Assembly: GCA_937920575.1 (NCBI GenBank)
Contig: CAKZSF010000099.1
Span: 1-6,447, forward strand
DNA: 6,447 nt
From: an uncultured Sphingomonadaceae bacterium
GTDB lineage: Bacteria > Pseudomonadota > Alphaproteobacteria > Sphingomonadales > Sphingomonadaceae
Direction of reading: 5' to 3'
How positions within the stretch are numbered: position 1 is the first letter of the stretch; the number at the start of each line of letters is the position of its first letter. A model generated the notes under the pieces. That model saw only the letters and a list, made by a program, of their open reading frames with translations, ran no database searches and was not told where the DNA came from. Position numbers and translations under genes: made by a program. Shown here in pieces: positions 1-6,447 of the stretch.

Positions 1-1633
1 AGTTCTTGTTCCACAACTCGGTGGTGGTCTCACCGATTGGGGCAGACGAAGCAATACCAGCATTGGCAACGAGGATATCGAGACCGCCGAACTCTAGCGC
101 GCAAGCCTCCAGCGCGCCCGCGACTTGCGCCTCATCAGTGACATCACAGGTAACCGAGCGGACGACATCCTTGCCGAAAGTCTCCGTCAGGCCAGCCTCA
201 ATGTCTTTGACTGCCTGCTCATCCCGGTCGGCCAGCATCACGCAAGCCCCGTCGCGTAGCATTCTCTCCGCCACAGCAGCTCCGATACCGCCTGCGCCAC
301 CTGTGACGAGTGCGACCTTGCCCACCATCTCCTTCGGAGCCGGCATGCGCTGCAATTTGGCCTCCTCAAGAAGCCAGTACTCGATGTCGAATGCCTCTTG
401 CTCGTCAAGCGCGATGTAATCCCCAATCGCCTCTGCACCGCGCATCACATTGATCGCATTGAGATAGAATTCCCCTGCGATTCTGGCCGTCGCCTTGTCT
501 TTGGCAAATGTCATCCGGCCAACGCCGGGAACCAGCACCACCACGGGGTTGGCATCGCGCATCGCCGGTGAATTGTGCCGCTTGCAACGCTCGTAATAGG
601 CCGCATACATCGCACGATAGTCTGCAATAGATTGCTCCAGATAAGCATCGTCATCGAGCCTAGCCGGGTCGAGCGTCAAAGGCGCGATCTTGGTTCGCAA
701 AAAGTGATCGGGACATGACGTTCCAAGCTCCGCCAAACGCTCAAAATCAACGCTTCCAACAAATTCGAGCGTCGCCTCATCATCCGAATAGTGACCAACT
801 TTGCGCCGATCACCAACCATCAGCGCACGCAGACGCGGCATCAGGGAGGCCGCCAACTTATGTCGGCCTTCATCAGGCGCCACTTTCGCGCCTCCAAAGG
901 CAGGGCCCTTCGCAAGCTTCGTATTCAGATAGTCCGCCGCTTCCGTGATCAGCCTAACGGTTTGATCGTAACATTCTTTCGCTGTGTCAGCCCAGCAAAT
1001 GATGCCATGCCCAGCGAGCATCGCGCCCTTTGCCTGCGGGTTGGCCCTCGCGAAATCGCGAATTTGCACACCCAATGTGAAACCTGGACGCTTCCAAGGA
1101 AGCCAGCCGATTTCATCGCCCCACAATTCCTTCGTCGCTGCCTCGCCGCCGCTGGATGCCGCAAGCGCAATGATGGCATCGGGGTGCACATGGTCGATGT
1201 GTTTGTAAGGAAGCAACGAATGAAGCGGCGTATCAATACTGGCCGCGCGGCCATTCAGATTGAACGTGCAATGCGGGAGGAAGCCGACCATTTTGTCATC
1301 GTCATCCTCGCCCTCATAATGCGACTCGAGAGCCAGCAATTTTTCCTGATAAAGCGTGGAAAAACCGTCCATTCCCATGGAACCGATGTCACCGCCTGAC
1401 CCTTTGACCCAGAGCACCTCTACACTGTCGCCCGTCAGCGGATCATGCTCCACCACCTTGGCAGAGGTGTTGCCTCCCCCGAAATTGGTCACGGTCAGAT
1501 CCGCGCCAAGCAAATTCGATCTGTAGAGCAGCAACTCAGCTTCTGACATGTTGGCTGCGGCTTGCTCATCCCAGCGGTTAACGGGGATGGCGAACGGAAT
1601 GGCGACTTCGGCCAGAGACGCGTGCATATTCAT
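1..1633 (-). CDS. rhaD: Bifunctional rhamnulose-1-phosphate aldolase / short-chain (L-lactaldehyde) dehydrogenase, C-terminus cut by window edge
   Basis: This cytoplasmic fusion enzyme is expected to cleave L-rhamnulose-1-phosphate to dihydroxyacetone phosphate and L-lactaldehyde, then oxidise the aldehyde with NAD(P) to L-lactate. About 544 residues are visible. The N-terminal part is a class II aldolase (AraD/FucA type): NFGGGNTSAK lies near residues 50-59, and likely zinc ligands are His148 and His150 in HVHPDA and His209 in AGHG. A Rossmann short-chain dehydrogenase domain begins near residue 436, with TGGAGGIG at 444-451 and the NAG motif at 524-526. The catalytic Tyr-x-x-x-Lys lies beyond position 1. 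Fusions of this type are usually near 700 residues, so roughly 150 are missing. The start is ambiguous. ATG at 1633 is preceded by a weak AGCGAG and suits the short N-terminus usual in the family. ATG at 1663, just downstream of an in-frame TGA, and ATG at 1627 are alternatives. The gene is divergent from the kinase gene. Assignment to rhamnulose rather than another ketose 1-phosphate rests on the fusion architecture and the neighbours. Confidence 0.93.
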   Translation of the reverse strand, partial: MNMHASLAEVAIPFAIPVNRWDEQAAANMSEAELLLYRSNLLGADLTVTNFGGGNTSAKVVEHDPLTGDSVEVLWVKGSGGDIGSMGMDGFSTLYQEKLLALESHYEGEDDDDKMVGFLPHCTFNLNGRAASIDTPLHSLLPYKHIDHVHPDAIIALAASSGGEAATKELWGDEIGWLPWKRPGFTLGVQIRDFARANPQAKGAMLAGHGIICWADTAKECYDQTVRLITEAADYLNTKLAKGPAFGGAKVAPDEGRHKLAASLMPRLRALMVGDRRKVGHYSDDEATLEFVGSVDFERLAELGTSCPDHFLRTKIAPLTLDPARLDDDAYLEQSIADYRAMYAAYYERCKRHNSPAMRDANPVVVLVPGVGRMTFAKDKATARIAGEFYLNAINVMRGAEAIGDYIALDEQEAFDIEYWLLEEAKLQRMPAPKEMVGKVALVTGGAGGIGAAVAERMLRDGACVMLADRDEQAVKDIEAGLTETFGKDVVRSVTCDVTDEAQVAGALEACALEFGGLDILVANAGIASSAPIGETTTELWNKN

Positions 1634-1664
1634 AAGGGACTCGCTACCATTAGGTCTTTTCATA

Positions 1665-1679
1665 ATCAATCATTTTCGC
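1665..1679 (+). promoter_or_regulatory. Putative operator half, copy 1 (ATCAATCATTTTCGC)
   Basis: This 15-base element resembles 5226-5240 upstream of the DeoR gene: 12 of 15 positions agree, or 13 of 16 when one base to the left is included. It more loosely resembles 1689-1703. On the opposite strand it reads GCGAAAATGATTGAT, recalling the GAAA-rich elements bound by several DeoR-family proteins. It sits just upstream of the possible aldolase starts, a position suited to repression. Function is inferred from recurrence at two control regions in the same cluster. Confidence 0.4.
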
Positions 1680-1688
1680 TAATCCGCA

Positions 1689-1703
1689 ATCAATAAAGTT
1701 CAT
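1689..1703 (+). promoter_or_regulatory. Putative operator half, copy 2 (ATCAATAAAGTTCAT)
   Basis: This degenerate direct repeat of the 1665-1679 element begins 24 bp further on. The conserved part is ATCAAT, then A at position 8 and TTC at positions 11-13. It lies about 20 bp upstream of the kinase start, so a protein bound here could block transcription towards the kinase. It is weaker than the other two copies and could be chance in AT-rich DNA. Confidence 0.28.
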
Positions 1704-1712
1704 AGATGCACT

Positions 1713-1718
1713 GGGGAG
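1713..1718 (+). promoter_or_regulatory. Ribosome binding site of the kinase gene (GGGGAG)
   Basis: The purine-rich GGGGAG lies 6 bases before a GTG codon at 1725. It is the best Shine-Dalgarno match in the region and fixes a non-ATG start for the kinase, whose N-terminal phosphate-binding strand (IVVDIGKT) begins within the first ten residues. Confidence 0.8.
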
Positions 1719-1724
1719 CGTGAC

Positions 1725-3125
1725 GTGAAAGACGGGTTTGCGATAGTTGTCGACATCGGCAAAACTCTTGCAAAAGTTAGCCTTTGGTCGCGCTGTGGCG
1801 AAATGATCGCACGCGAGACGCGGCCCAATGAAACATCTGCGTTGGATGGCGTCCGTCGTCTCGATGCGAATGGAATCGGGGATTGGCTGACTTCAGCTCT
1901 GTCCAGCTTTGCGGGCCACCCAGTCGAATATATTGTTCCGGTCGCTCATGGTGCTGGCGTTGCAGCAATCAGCGATGATCAGTTGGCCTTCGAGCCAATC
2001 GACTATGAACAGGAATTGCCCGTTCAACTGCGCGAGCGATATGATGCAGTCAGAGCGCCTTTTGCAGAAACTGGTTCGCCCAAACTTCCATCCGGGCTGA
2101 ATTTCGGAGCACAGCTGTTCTGGATGGACCATTTGCAGCCCACTCTAATCGGGCGATCAACACTGGTGCCTTGGGCGCAGTATTGGGGCTGGTTCCTATC
2201 TGGTGAGGCTAGGACCGAAGCGACGAGCATGGGCTGCCATTCAGATCTTTGGGCGCCAGCGTCAGAGACATTTTCTAGCCTTGCCATCAAGCGTGGATGG
2301 GCAAGTCGCTTTGCACCAATCGCTGCCGCCGGAGAAGTGATCGGAACTCTTCGGACAAGTCTGGCAGATAAGACCGGCCTGCCGCCAAGCGCTAAGATCT
2401 TGGCCGGATTGCACGATTCCAATGCAGCATTGAATGCAGCGCGCGGTTTCTCCGAGATCGAAAATCGCGAAGCAACAATCCTCTCTACCGGGACATGGTT
2501 TATCGCGATGCGTCTGGCAGCACAGCGGGTCGAACTCGCCGCTTTGCCGGAAGCGCGTGACTGCCTCGTCAATGTTGATGCCTTTGGCAATCCAGTGCCA
2601 TCGGCCCGTTTTATGGGCGGGCGCGAGATCGAAACTCTGATCCAGATCGACACGCGGCAAGTGGATATTAAACCCGACCAGCCGCGCCTGCTGGATGCTG
2701 CCCCCGATGTTCTCGCGCAATCTGCTATGGTCTTGCCCACTCTCGCCCCTGGCAACGGGCCATACCCGCAGGGGCAAGGCGGTTGGGTCAATCGACCCGA
2801 GGATTGGTTCGAACGGCGCGCGGGGGCATGCCTGTACGCTGCATTGGTTGCGGATACCTCGCTCGATCTTATTGGTTCACAGGATTGCCTGCTGGTGGAG
2901 GGGCGCTTTGCCGAGGCGGAAGTGTTCGTAAGAGCCCTCGCCAGCCTGAGGTCCGAAACGAAAGTCTATGTAGCCAATGCCCATAATGATGTGAGCTTTG
3001 GCGCGCTGCGACTGATCGATCCGGCCATACGGCCTAAAGGTGGGCTGACGCAGGTCGAACCATTGAGCGCGGACCTCTCCAGCTATCGCGATGCTTGGCA
3101 CCAAGCCCAGATGGCAAACGCATGA
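1725..3125 (+). CDS. rhaB: FGGY-family carbohydrate kinase, probable L-rhamnulokinase
   Basis: This probable cytoplasmic kinase phosphorylates a ketose, most likely L-rhamnulose, at O-1 using ATP, supplying the substrate of the neighbouring aldolase. The 466 residues are close to the usual length (about 480-490). Motifs in order are: [10 protein letters not shown] (residues 8-17), the N-terminal phosphate loop; FGAQLFW from 127; QYWGWFLSG at 152-160 followed by [12 protein letters not shown] at 165-176, matching the sugar-binding region; GLHDSNAA with the likely catalytic base Asp231; STGTW at 254-258, the ATP phosphate contact; and [11 protein letters not shown] from 391, in the place of the usual adenosine-binding glycine motif. 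DIGKT instead of the common DxGT, and the diverged C-terminal motif, mark a non-enteric subfamily. It starts at GTG after a strong ribosome binding site, and its stop overlaps the lldD start. Sugar specificity is inferred from neighbours; fuculose or xylulose cannot be excluded from sequence alone. Confidence 0.87.
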   Translation: MKDGFAIVVDIGKTLAKVSLWSRCGEMIARETRPNETSALDGVRRLDANGIGDWLTSALSSFAGHPVEYIVPVAHGAGVAAISDDQLAFEPIDYEQELPVQLRERYDAVRAPFAETGSPKLPSGLNFGAQLFWMDHLQPTLIGRSTLVPWAQYWGWFLSGEARTEATSMGCHSDLWAPASETFSSLAIKRGWASRFAPIAAAGEVIGTLRTSLADKTGLPPSAKILAGLHDSNAALNAARGFSEIENREATILSTGTWFIAMRLAAQRVELAALPEARDCLVNVDAFGNPVPSARFMGGREIETLIQIDTRQVDIKPDQPRLLDAAPDVLAQSAMVLPTLAPGNGPYPQGQGGWVNRPEDWFERRAGACLYAALVADTSLDLIGSQDCLLVEGRFAEAEVFVRALASLRSETKVYVANAHNDVSFGALRLIDPAIRPKGGLTQVEPLSADLSSYRDAWHQAQMANA

Positions 3126-4276
3126 TCGCTGCCAGCGCAATTGACTATCGCGAGCTGGCCCGCCGCCGGCTTCCGCATTTCCTGTTCGAGTATATTGACG
3201 GGGGTTCCTATGCAGAAGTGACGCTAGAACGGAACGTCGCTGATCTCAAAGATGTCGCCTTGCGTCAGAGAGTTCTGCACGATGTGTCGCAAATCGATCT
3301 CTCGACACAAATGTTCGACCAGCACTTCGCTCTGCCCGTGGCCCTCGCCCCTATCGGGCTGGCCGGGATGAACGCCAGGCGCGGTGAATGTCAGGCGGTG
3401 CGCGCCGCAAACAAGGCAGGCATCCCCTTCACGCTTTCAACCGTCTCCGCTTGCGATGTGGAAGAGGTCGCAGCAGCAAGCAGCGCTCCGTTCTGGTTCC
3501 AACTCTATATGATTCGTGATCGCGGATTTATGCGTGAACTGATGGCGCGCGCTGTCGCCGCCGGTTGCACTGCGCTCGTTTTCACCGTCGATATGCCGGT
3601 CCCCGGCAGCCGCTACCGCGATTACCATTCGGGTCTTGCCGGAGCGCCGGGCATGGCTGGAGCTCTCCGGCGAACCTGGCAGGGGGCGTTGCGCCCTCAA
3701 TGGGCGTGGGACGTGGGCATTAATGGTCGCCCACACAACCTTGGCAATGTCGCACCAGTCTTGGGCGACAAATCAGGGATCGAGGACTTTTTTGCGTGGA
3801 TGCGGGACAATTTCGACCCCTCGGTAACGTGGGACGATCTCGATTTCATTCGCAGCGAATGGAAAGGCCGACTGATCATCAAGGGTGTGCTTGATCCAGA
3901 CGACGCGATACGCGCGGCCGATTTAGGAGCAGACGGTGTGGTCGTTTCAAACCACGGTGGGCGCCAATTGGACGGGGTTCTGTCAACCGCACATGCCCTG
4001 CCCCGGATTGCCGAAGTGGCCGGTGACCGGCTGACAGTGCTTGCCGACGGAGGGATCCGTTCGGGGCTTGATGTGGTTCGGATGCTTGCCTTGGGCGCCA
4101 AAGGCGTGTTGCTCGGCCGCGCATGGGCCTATGCTCTTGGAGCGCGCGGCGAGGCAGGAATTTTGCACGTGCTGCAATTGATCGAAGCAGAAATGAAAGT
4201 CGCCATGTCGCTAACCGGAGTGACTTCAATCGAGGCAATCACTCACGATATCTTGGTCGATCGAAACGCTGCCTAG
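3122..4276 (+). CDS. lldD: FMN-dependent L-lactate dehydrogenase (quinone-linked)
   Basis: This enzyme oxidises L-lactate to pyruvate with FMN and passes electrons to the respiratory chain, normally at the inner face of the cytoplasmic membrane. The 384 residues (E. coli LldD has about 396) show the alpha-hydroxy-acid dehydrogenase pattern: YIDGGSY at 24-30 with substrate-contacting Tyr24; QLYM at 127-130; [10 protein letters not shown] at 155-164; Lys254 in [15 protein letters not shown] at 276-284 with catalytic His278 and substrate-binding Arg281; DGGIRSG at 309-315 and GAKGVLLGR at 325-333 for FMN phosphate binding. All key residues are present. ATG at 3122 was chosen because MIAAS..DYR matches the family N-terminus. 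The frame is open upstream to 3095, but that would add residues inside the kinase gene. The 4-base overlap with the kinase stop suggests translational coupling. Its role here is to consume L-lactate made from L-lactaldehyde. Confidence 0.93.
   Translation: MIAASAIDYRELARRRLPHFLFEYIDGGSYAEVTLERNVADLKDVALRQRVLHDVSQIDLSTQMFDQHFALPVALAPIGLAGMNARRGECQAVRAANKAGIPFTLSTVSACDVEEVAAASSAPFWFQLYMIRDRGFMRELMARAVAAGCTALVFTVDMPVPGSRYRDYHSGLAGAPGMAGALRRTWQGALRPQWAWDVGINGRPHNLGNVAPVLGDKSGIEDFFAWMRDNFDPSVTWDDLDFIRSEWKGRLIIKGVLDPDDAIRAADLGADGVVVSNHGGRQLDGVLSTAHALPRIAEVAGDRLTVLADGGIRSGLDVVRMLALGAKGVLLGRAWAYALGARGEAGILHVLQLIEAEMKVAMSLTGVTSIEAITHDILVDRNAA
4273..4276. other. Shared CTAG palindrome providing both convergent stop codons
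   Basis: The plus-strand lldD ends with TAG at 4274-4276. The minus-strand regulator ends with TAG read from 4275-4273. The two convergent genes overlap by four bases with no intergenic terminator between them, so each transcript must run into the other gene before ending. Confidence 0.9.
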
Positions 4277-5070
4277 CTTCCCGGCTTAACCAAATCGATC
4301 TGGTGCAGACCGGAATCTTTCAATTGATCGATCAGTTTTGGATCTGCCGCGTCATCAGTGATCATCCGGTCGATGCGGCTCAGATCACAAACAATCGCGC
4401 CTGACGATGCCTGCAGCTTAGTGCTGTCAACGACCAGAATAACTTCATCTGTCCGATCAAGAAACCTGCGCTGGCTCGCGACAAGTAGTGCATCTGCTTG
4501 GAATATACCGCGTGGGCTGACGGCCGCTGCACCCAAGATCAATTTGCTGGCATGGAAATTCGGCATGCTGGTTTCACCAGCGGGAGCAAGGATGATGTTC
4601 TGCTCTCTGAAAATCGGCCCAGACGGGACAAGCAGCTGAGTGCCCTCCTGACGCAGCAAAGCATTTACGATATGCAATGAGTTGGTCAGCACCTGAAGGT
4701 TGAGATCGGCCAGATGCTCGCACATTTGGTATGTCGTGGTCCCGCCATCAATTATGATGCCCTCGGCCGGAGCGCACAATTTTGCAGCCGCCCTGCCGAT
4801 TGCCCGCTTTGCATCGATATTCTGCTTGAGCGATTTTTCGAACGGTGTGCCGGCAAGACTAGGCGGCGCCCCCGCAACGTCGAGGTCAGCATCAACGGCC
4901 TTGGCTCCACCGTGCAAGCGCGTGATTTTGCCTTGCTTTTCGAGTCTGGCAAGGTCGCGCCGGATGGTAGCGGGCGACGCATCGACATTCGCTTCGAGAT
5001 GTCGGTAGGTTGTGAAGCCCTTCTTCCGCAGCGCGTCGAGGATTATTTCCTCACGTTCGGCAGCATGCAT
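4273..5070 (-). CDS. DeoR/GlpR-family transcriptional regulator of the sugar cluster
   Basis: This 265-residue cytoplasmic DNA-binding protein has the standard DeoR-family length (about 250-260). The N-terminal helix-turn-helix covers residues 1-57 and includes the recognition stretch [18 protein letters not shown] and the family hallmark RLHGGA at 51-56. The C-terminal sugar-phosphate sensor domain shows F77, N84 and K88, then DGGTTT at 108-113, which usually contacts the ligand phosphate, TNS at 129-131, and VVDSTKL at 213-219. A phosphorylated rhamnose intermediate is a plausible inducer, as with the DeoR-type RhaR of rhizobia, but no ligand can be read from the sequence. ATG at 5070 was chosen because AGGGGA lies 7 bases upstream; an in-frame TTG at 5076 would leave only one base of spacing. 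It is convergent with lldD and lies 182 bp downstream of the beta-helix gene on the same strand. Members are mostly repressors, and autoregulation is likely given the repeats in its leader. Confidence 0.9.
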   Translation of the reverse strand: MHAAEREEIILDALRKKGFTTYRHLEANVDASPATIRRDLARLEKQGKITRLHGGAKAVDADLDVAGAPPSLAGTPFEKSLKQNIDAKRAIGRAAAKLCAPAEGIIIDGGTTTYQMCEHLADLNLQVLTNSLHIVNALLRQEGTQLLVPSGPIFREQNIILAPAGETSMPNFHASKLILGAAAVSPRGIFQADALLVASQRRFLDRTDEVILVVDSTKLQASSGAIVCDLSRIDRMITDDAADPKLIDQLKDSGLHQIDLVKPGS

Positions 5071-5077
5071 GCGCAAT

Positions 5078-5083
5078 TCCCCT
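5078..5083 (-). promoter_or_regulatory. Ribosome binding site of the DeoR-family gene (AGGGGA)
   Basis: Read on the minus strand, AGGGGA ends 7 bases before the ATG at 5070. This spacing decides the start in favour of ATG over the in-frame TTG six bases further upstream. Confidence 0.78.
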
Positions 5084-5090
5084 GTAACGA

Positions 5091-5114
5091 TTCGACGTGG
5101 GTCGCCGCGTCGAA
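5091..5114. promoter_or_regulatory. Inverted repeat TTCGACG-N10-CGTCGAA, candidate operator or leader hairpin
   Basis: Perfect 7-base arms at 5091-5097 and 5108-5114 flank a 10-base spacer. The repeat ends 20 bases before the regulator's start codon and 7 bases before its ribosome binding site. TTCG...CGAA arms recall the TCG/CGA core of GlpR-type operators, so autoregulation by the DeoR protein is a reasonable reading. In RNA the same arms could form a short hairpin ahead of the ribosome binding site. No copy was noticed in the divergent region at 1634-1724. Confidence 0.42.
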
Positions 5115-5225
5115 CTTGTCCAGAAACCTCCCTGCATCCTGTTCAATTCAGTATCAAGTCGGAACTGATCAACTTAGCACAGTCCTGATACCATTTCAGG
5201 GCTTCGGAAGGTCATTCTGACAAAG

Positions 5226-5240
5226 ATCAATCACTTTCAC
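5226..5240 (+). promoter_or_regulatory. Putative operator half, copy 3 (ATCAATCACTTTCAC)
   Basis: This element closely matches the one at 1665-1679; they differ at positions 10, 14 and one flanking base. It lies just past the stop codon of the beta-helix gene, about 155 bp upstream of the regulator start. Its recurrence in the only two sizeable non-coding gaps of the window suggests a common binding protein. This is inference from three short matches. Confidence 0.38.
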
Positions 5241-5252
5241 AGATTCTGGCAG

Positions 5253-6447
5253 CTACCTTCGTTGGTCTCGCTGGTATGCATAGAGGGACGGCACTCCCTC
5301 AACAGGCTTGTTGAGCCACTCCAGGTATGGTTCCGGCGTATGGTCGAGGCGAATTTTGCGATTCCCATGCATCCCCACAATGCGGGCATCGGGTCCTTCC
5401 GAAGCGCCCAGAATTACGATCTCTCCACCTGGCTCAACGCCATCTGCGACCAGCACTTTGACATTCCAGGCAGTGTTGTAGCGGCCATGCCCCGGCAGCC
5501 AGTAACCCGCGCCTCCCGCCTTGTAGAGATCATACATAGGTGTGCCATCGGACGCTGTACGGTCGGGCGTCACATGGACGGTCACATTGTCATAAAGATT
5601 TTGATGATTCGCACCGGCATGCTGATCGAGCGTGGGCGTAGTCCAGACGACTGAGTCCTTATACACCGACTTGGTCGACTGCGTGTTGAAACTGAGCGCA
5701 TGGACCGTCGGGTTGAACACCGTCAGCCCTTCAACAAGCACGTTATGAACATTGCCAATATGCACGCTGTAATGCGCGATGTGGTCACCTTCAGTCACAA
5801 TATTGCGGATCGTCACATTCGCCAGATCATCCGTCAAAATTCCACTATCGCTGTTCGCGATCCTGACATTGCGGATCCACCCATTGTGGACGCCAGTAAA
5901 ATAGACGCCGTTGAAACCGCTCTCGTTGTGATGTCCAAAATCCGGGTTTTCAGGAAAGACGAGCGCCAAATCTTGAATGCCCACATCGGAGAGGTGCTCC
6001 CACGAGGAAAAGTAGGCAGGCAGGCTTTCGCCGATCGAATGCAGCAACGGGTCCGCGATGGTCACTCTGCTGCCGTCGATGGCCTCAATCCGGGTTGCTT
6101 GGCGAACCAGTGGGCGATCGGGCAATTCCCAATGCCGACTGCCGATCTTTTCCTTGGTATCGCCGTAGAGCGATTTGACTAGCGGGCCATCGGGGCCTTC
6201 CCGGTTGTGCCAGTTAATCTGCAGCACATCGCCGACCTTGATGCTGCTGGGATTCGAAACCACCAGATCACGCGAAAATTGTTCGCCCGATGCAATTTGC
6301 GTCACTGTCTTTATTGGCCGGTCATAACGCTGAAGATATGTCGCGTGCCGACCATTGGGCACACGAGTCCAAATGAAACCCGCACTCCAGCTATATGGCG
6401 AAAACAAAACCTCCAGATTTGCATCCGGGATACGCTCATATTTGCTG
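5253..6447 (-). CDS. Right-handed parallel beta-helix protein, N-terminus cut by window edge
   Basis: About 397 residues up to the TAG at 5253-5255 are visible. The frame stays open to the right edge, so the true start and any signal peptide are not seen; the TTG at 6405-6407 is an internal leucine. The first part (about 6050-6400) reads as a beta-rich module. From about 5640 to 5920 there are successive rungs of roughly 20-26 residues, such as NVTIRNIVTEG, NVHNVLVEGLTVFN and FNTQSTKSVYKDSVVW, typical of a parallel beta-helix of the pectate-lyase-like fold. A polar block DQHAGANHQNLYD (5589-5627) and a C-terminal PSLYAYQRDQ resemble what I recall of DUF4955-type proteins, an unverified recollection. 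Such proteins are commonly secreted or periplasmic and act on polysaccharides. A role in freeing rhamnose-containing sugars is inferred only from the neighbours. Lyase, hydrolase, epimerase or purely binding functions all remain possible. It may be cotranscribed with the regulator. Confidence 0.72.
   Translation of the reverse strand, partial: SKYERIPDANLEVLFSPYSWSAGFIWTRVPNGRHATYLQRYDRPIKTVTQIASGEQFSRDLVVSNPSSIKVGDVLQINWHNREGPDGPLVKSLYGDTKEKIGSRHWELPDRPLVRQATRIEAIDGSRVTIADPLLHSIGESLPAYFSSWEHLSDVGIQDLALVFPENPDFGHHNESGFNGVYFTGVHNGWIRNVRIANSDSGILTDDLANVTIRNIVTEGDHIAHYSVHIGNVHNVLVEGLTVFNPTVHALSFNTQSTKSVYKDSVVWTTPTLDQHAGANHQNLYDNVTVHVTPDRTASDGTPMYDLYKAGGAGYWLPGHGRYNTAWNVKVLVADGVEPGGEIVILGASEGPDARIVGMHGNRKIRLDHTPEPYLEWLNKPVEGVPSLYAYQRDQRR

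Larger units (their letters stand above)
1634..1724. promoter_or_regulatory. Divergent control region between the aldolase-dehydrogenase and kinase genes
   Basis: This short AT-richer stretch separates two divergent catabolic genes, so both promoters and any shared operator must lie here or reach into the coding sequences. It holds two related ATCAAT-type repeats, annotated separately, and the kinase ribosome binding site. No convincing -35/-10 pair was found on either strand. If the aldolase gene starts at 1663 instead of 1633, the region shrinks to 61 bp. Confidence 0.6.
5071..5252 (-). promoter_or_regulatory. Leader and promoter region of the DeoR-family gene
   Basis: This 182 bp non-coding stretch separates the end of the beta-helix gene from the regulator start. 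It contains the regulator's ribosome binding site, a perfect 7-bp inverted repeat at 5091-5114, an ATCAAT-type motif at 5226-5240, and a weak 5-bp inverted repeat at 5184-5200 (CCTGA...TCAGG). I see no T-tract terminator for the beta-helix gene, so readthrough into the regulator is possible. No clear -35/-10 pair could be assigned. Confidence 0.5.

Noticed and set aside
791..1399. Plus-strand open frame of 202 codons across the aldolase domain
   Set aside because: The minus strand here reads a continuous class II aldolase with metal-binding histidines; the plus-strand product has no recognisable features.
2024..2791. Minus-strand open frame of 255 codons inside the kinase gene
   Set aside because: The opposite strand encodes a full-length kinase with all motifs. 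The antisense product is rich in Arg, Ser and Pro, as is usual for shadows of GC-rich genes.
3095..3121. Upstream extension of lldD by nine codons
   Set aside because: The extra residues do not fit the family N-terminus, no ribosome binding site supports the upstream start, and ATG at 3122 gives the usual ATGA coupling.
4325..4334. 10-bp palindrome TGATCGATCA near the end of the regulator gene
   Set aside because: It lies inside coding sequence, has no spacer or T-run to act as a terminator, and is short enough to occur by chance.
5184..5200. CCTGA-N7-TCAGG inverted repeat as a terminator of the beta-helix gene
   Set aside because: The arms are only five bases and no T-run follows on the minus strand, so a rho-independent terminator cannot be supported.
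4714..5220. Plus-strand open frame of 168 codons across the start of the DeoR-family gene
   Set aside because: It is antisense to a clear DeoR coding region and leader, has no recognisable domain and lacks the family-like composition of a real protein; it is a shadow frame.

Overview
The window looks like a piece of a catabolic gene cluster for L-rhamnose, or a closely related 6-deoxyhexose, from an alphaproteobacterium. The moderately high GC content, the protein style and the gene set would fit a sphingomonad or erythrobacter-like organism. That placement is an inference; no taxonomic marker gene is present.

Layout from left to right. (1) A minus-strand gene enters from the left edge, with only its 5' part present. 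It encodes a class II aldolase domain fused to a short-chain dehydrogenase, the bifunctional rhamnulose-1-phosphate aldolase / L-lactaldehyde dehydrogenase type. (2) A 61-91 bp divergent control region carries two related ATCAAT-containing repeats. (3) A plus-strand pair follows: an FGGY-family kinase, probably L-rhamnulokinase, and an FMN-dependent L-lactate dehydrogenase (lldD). They are joined by an ATGA stop/start overlap. (4) A convergent minus-strand DeoR-family regulator shares a CTAG stop-codon palindrome with lldD. (5) A 182 bp leader in front of the regulator contains a TTCGACG...CGTCGAA inverted repeat and a third copy of the ATCAAT-type motif. (6) A minus-strand gene enters from the right edge, with its N-terminus missing. 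It encodes a large right-handed beta-helix protein, possibly acting on a polysaccharide.

The genes form a coherent pathway. The kinase makes L-rhamnulose-1-phosphate. The aldolase half of the fusion splits it to dihydroxyacetone phosphate and L-lactaldehyde. The dehydrogenase half oxidises L-lactaldehyde to L-lactate, and LldD feeds the electrons to the respiratory chain and yields pyruvate. The DeoR protein is the likely local regulator, sensing a phosphorylated intermediate. The beta-helix protein may release rhamnose-containing sugars from a polymer, but this is only suggested by its position. The isomerase, mutarotase and transporter expected of a full pathway are not in the window.

No gene-free stretch exceeds 300 bases. 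I see no RNA genes, insertion sequences, CRISPR arrays or phage genes. The individual families are known. The less ordinary points are the putative shared operator motif, the overlapping convergent stops, the dedicated lactate dehydrogenase and the linked beta-helix protein.
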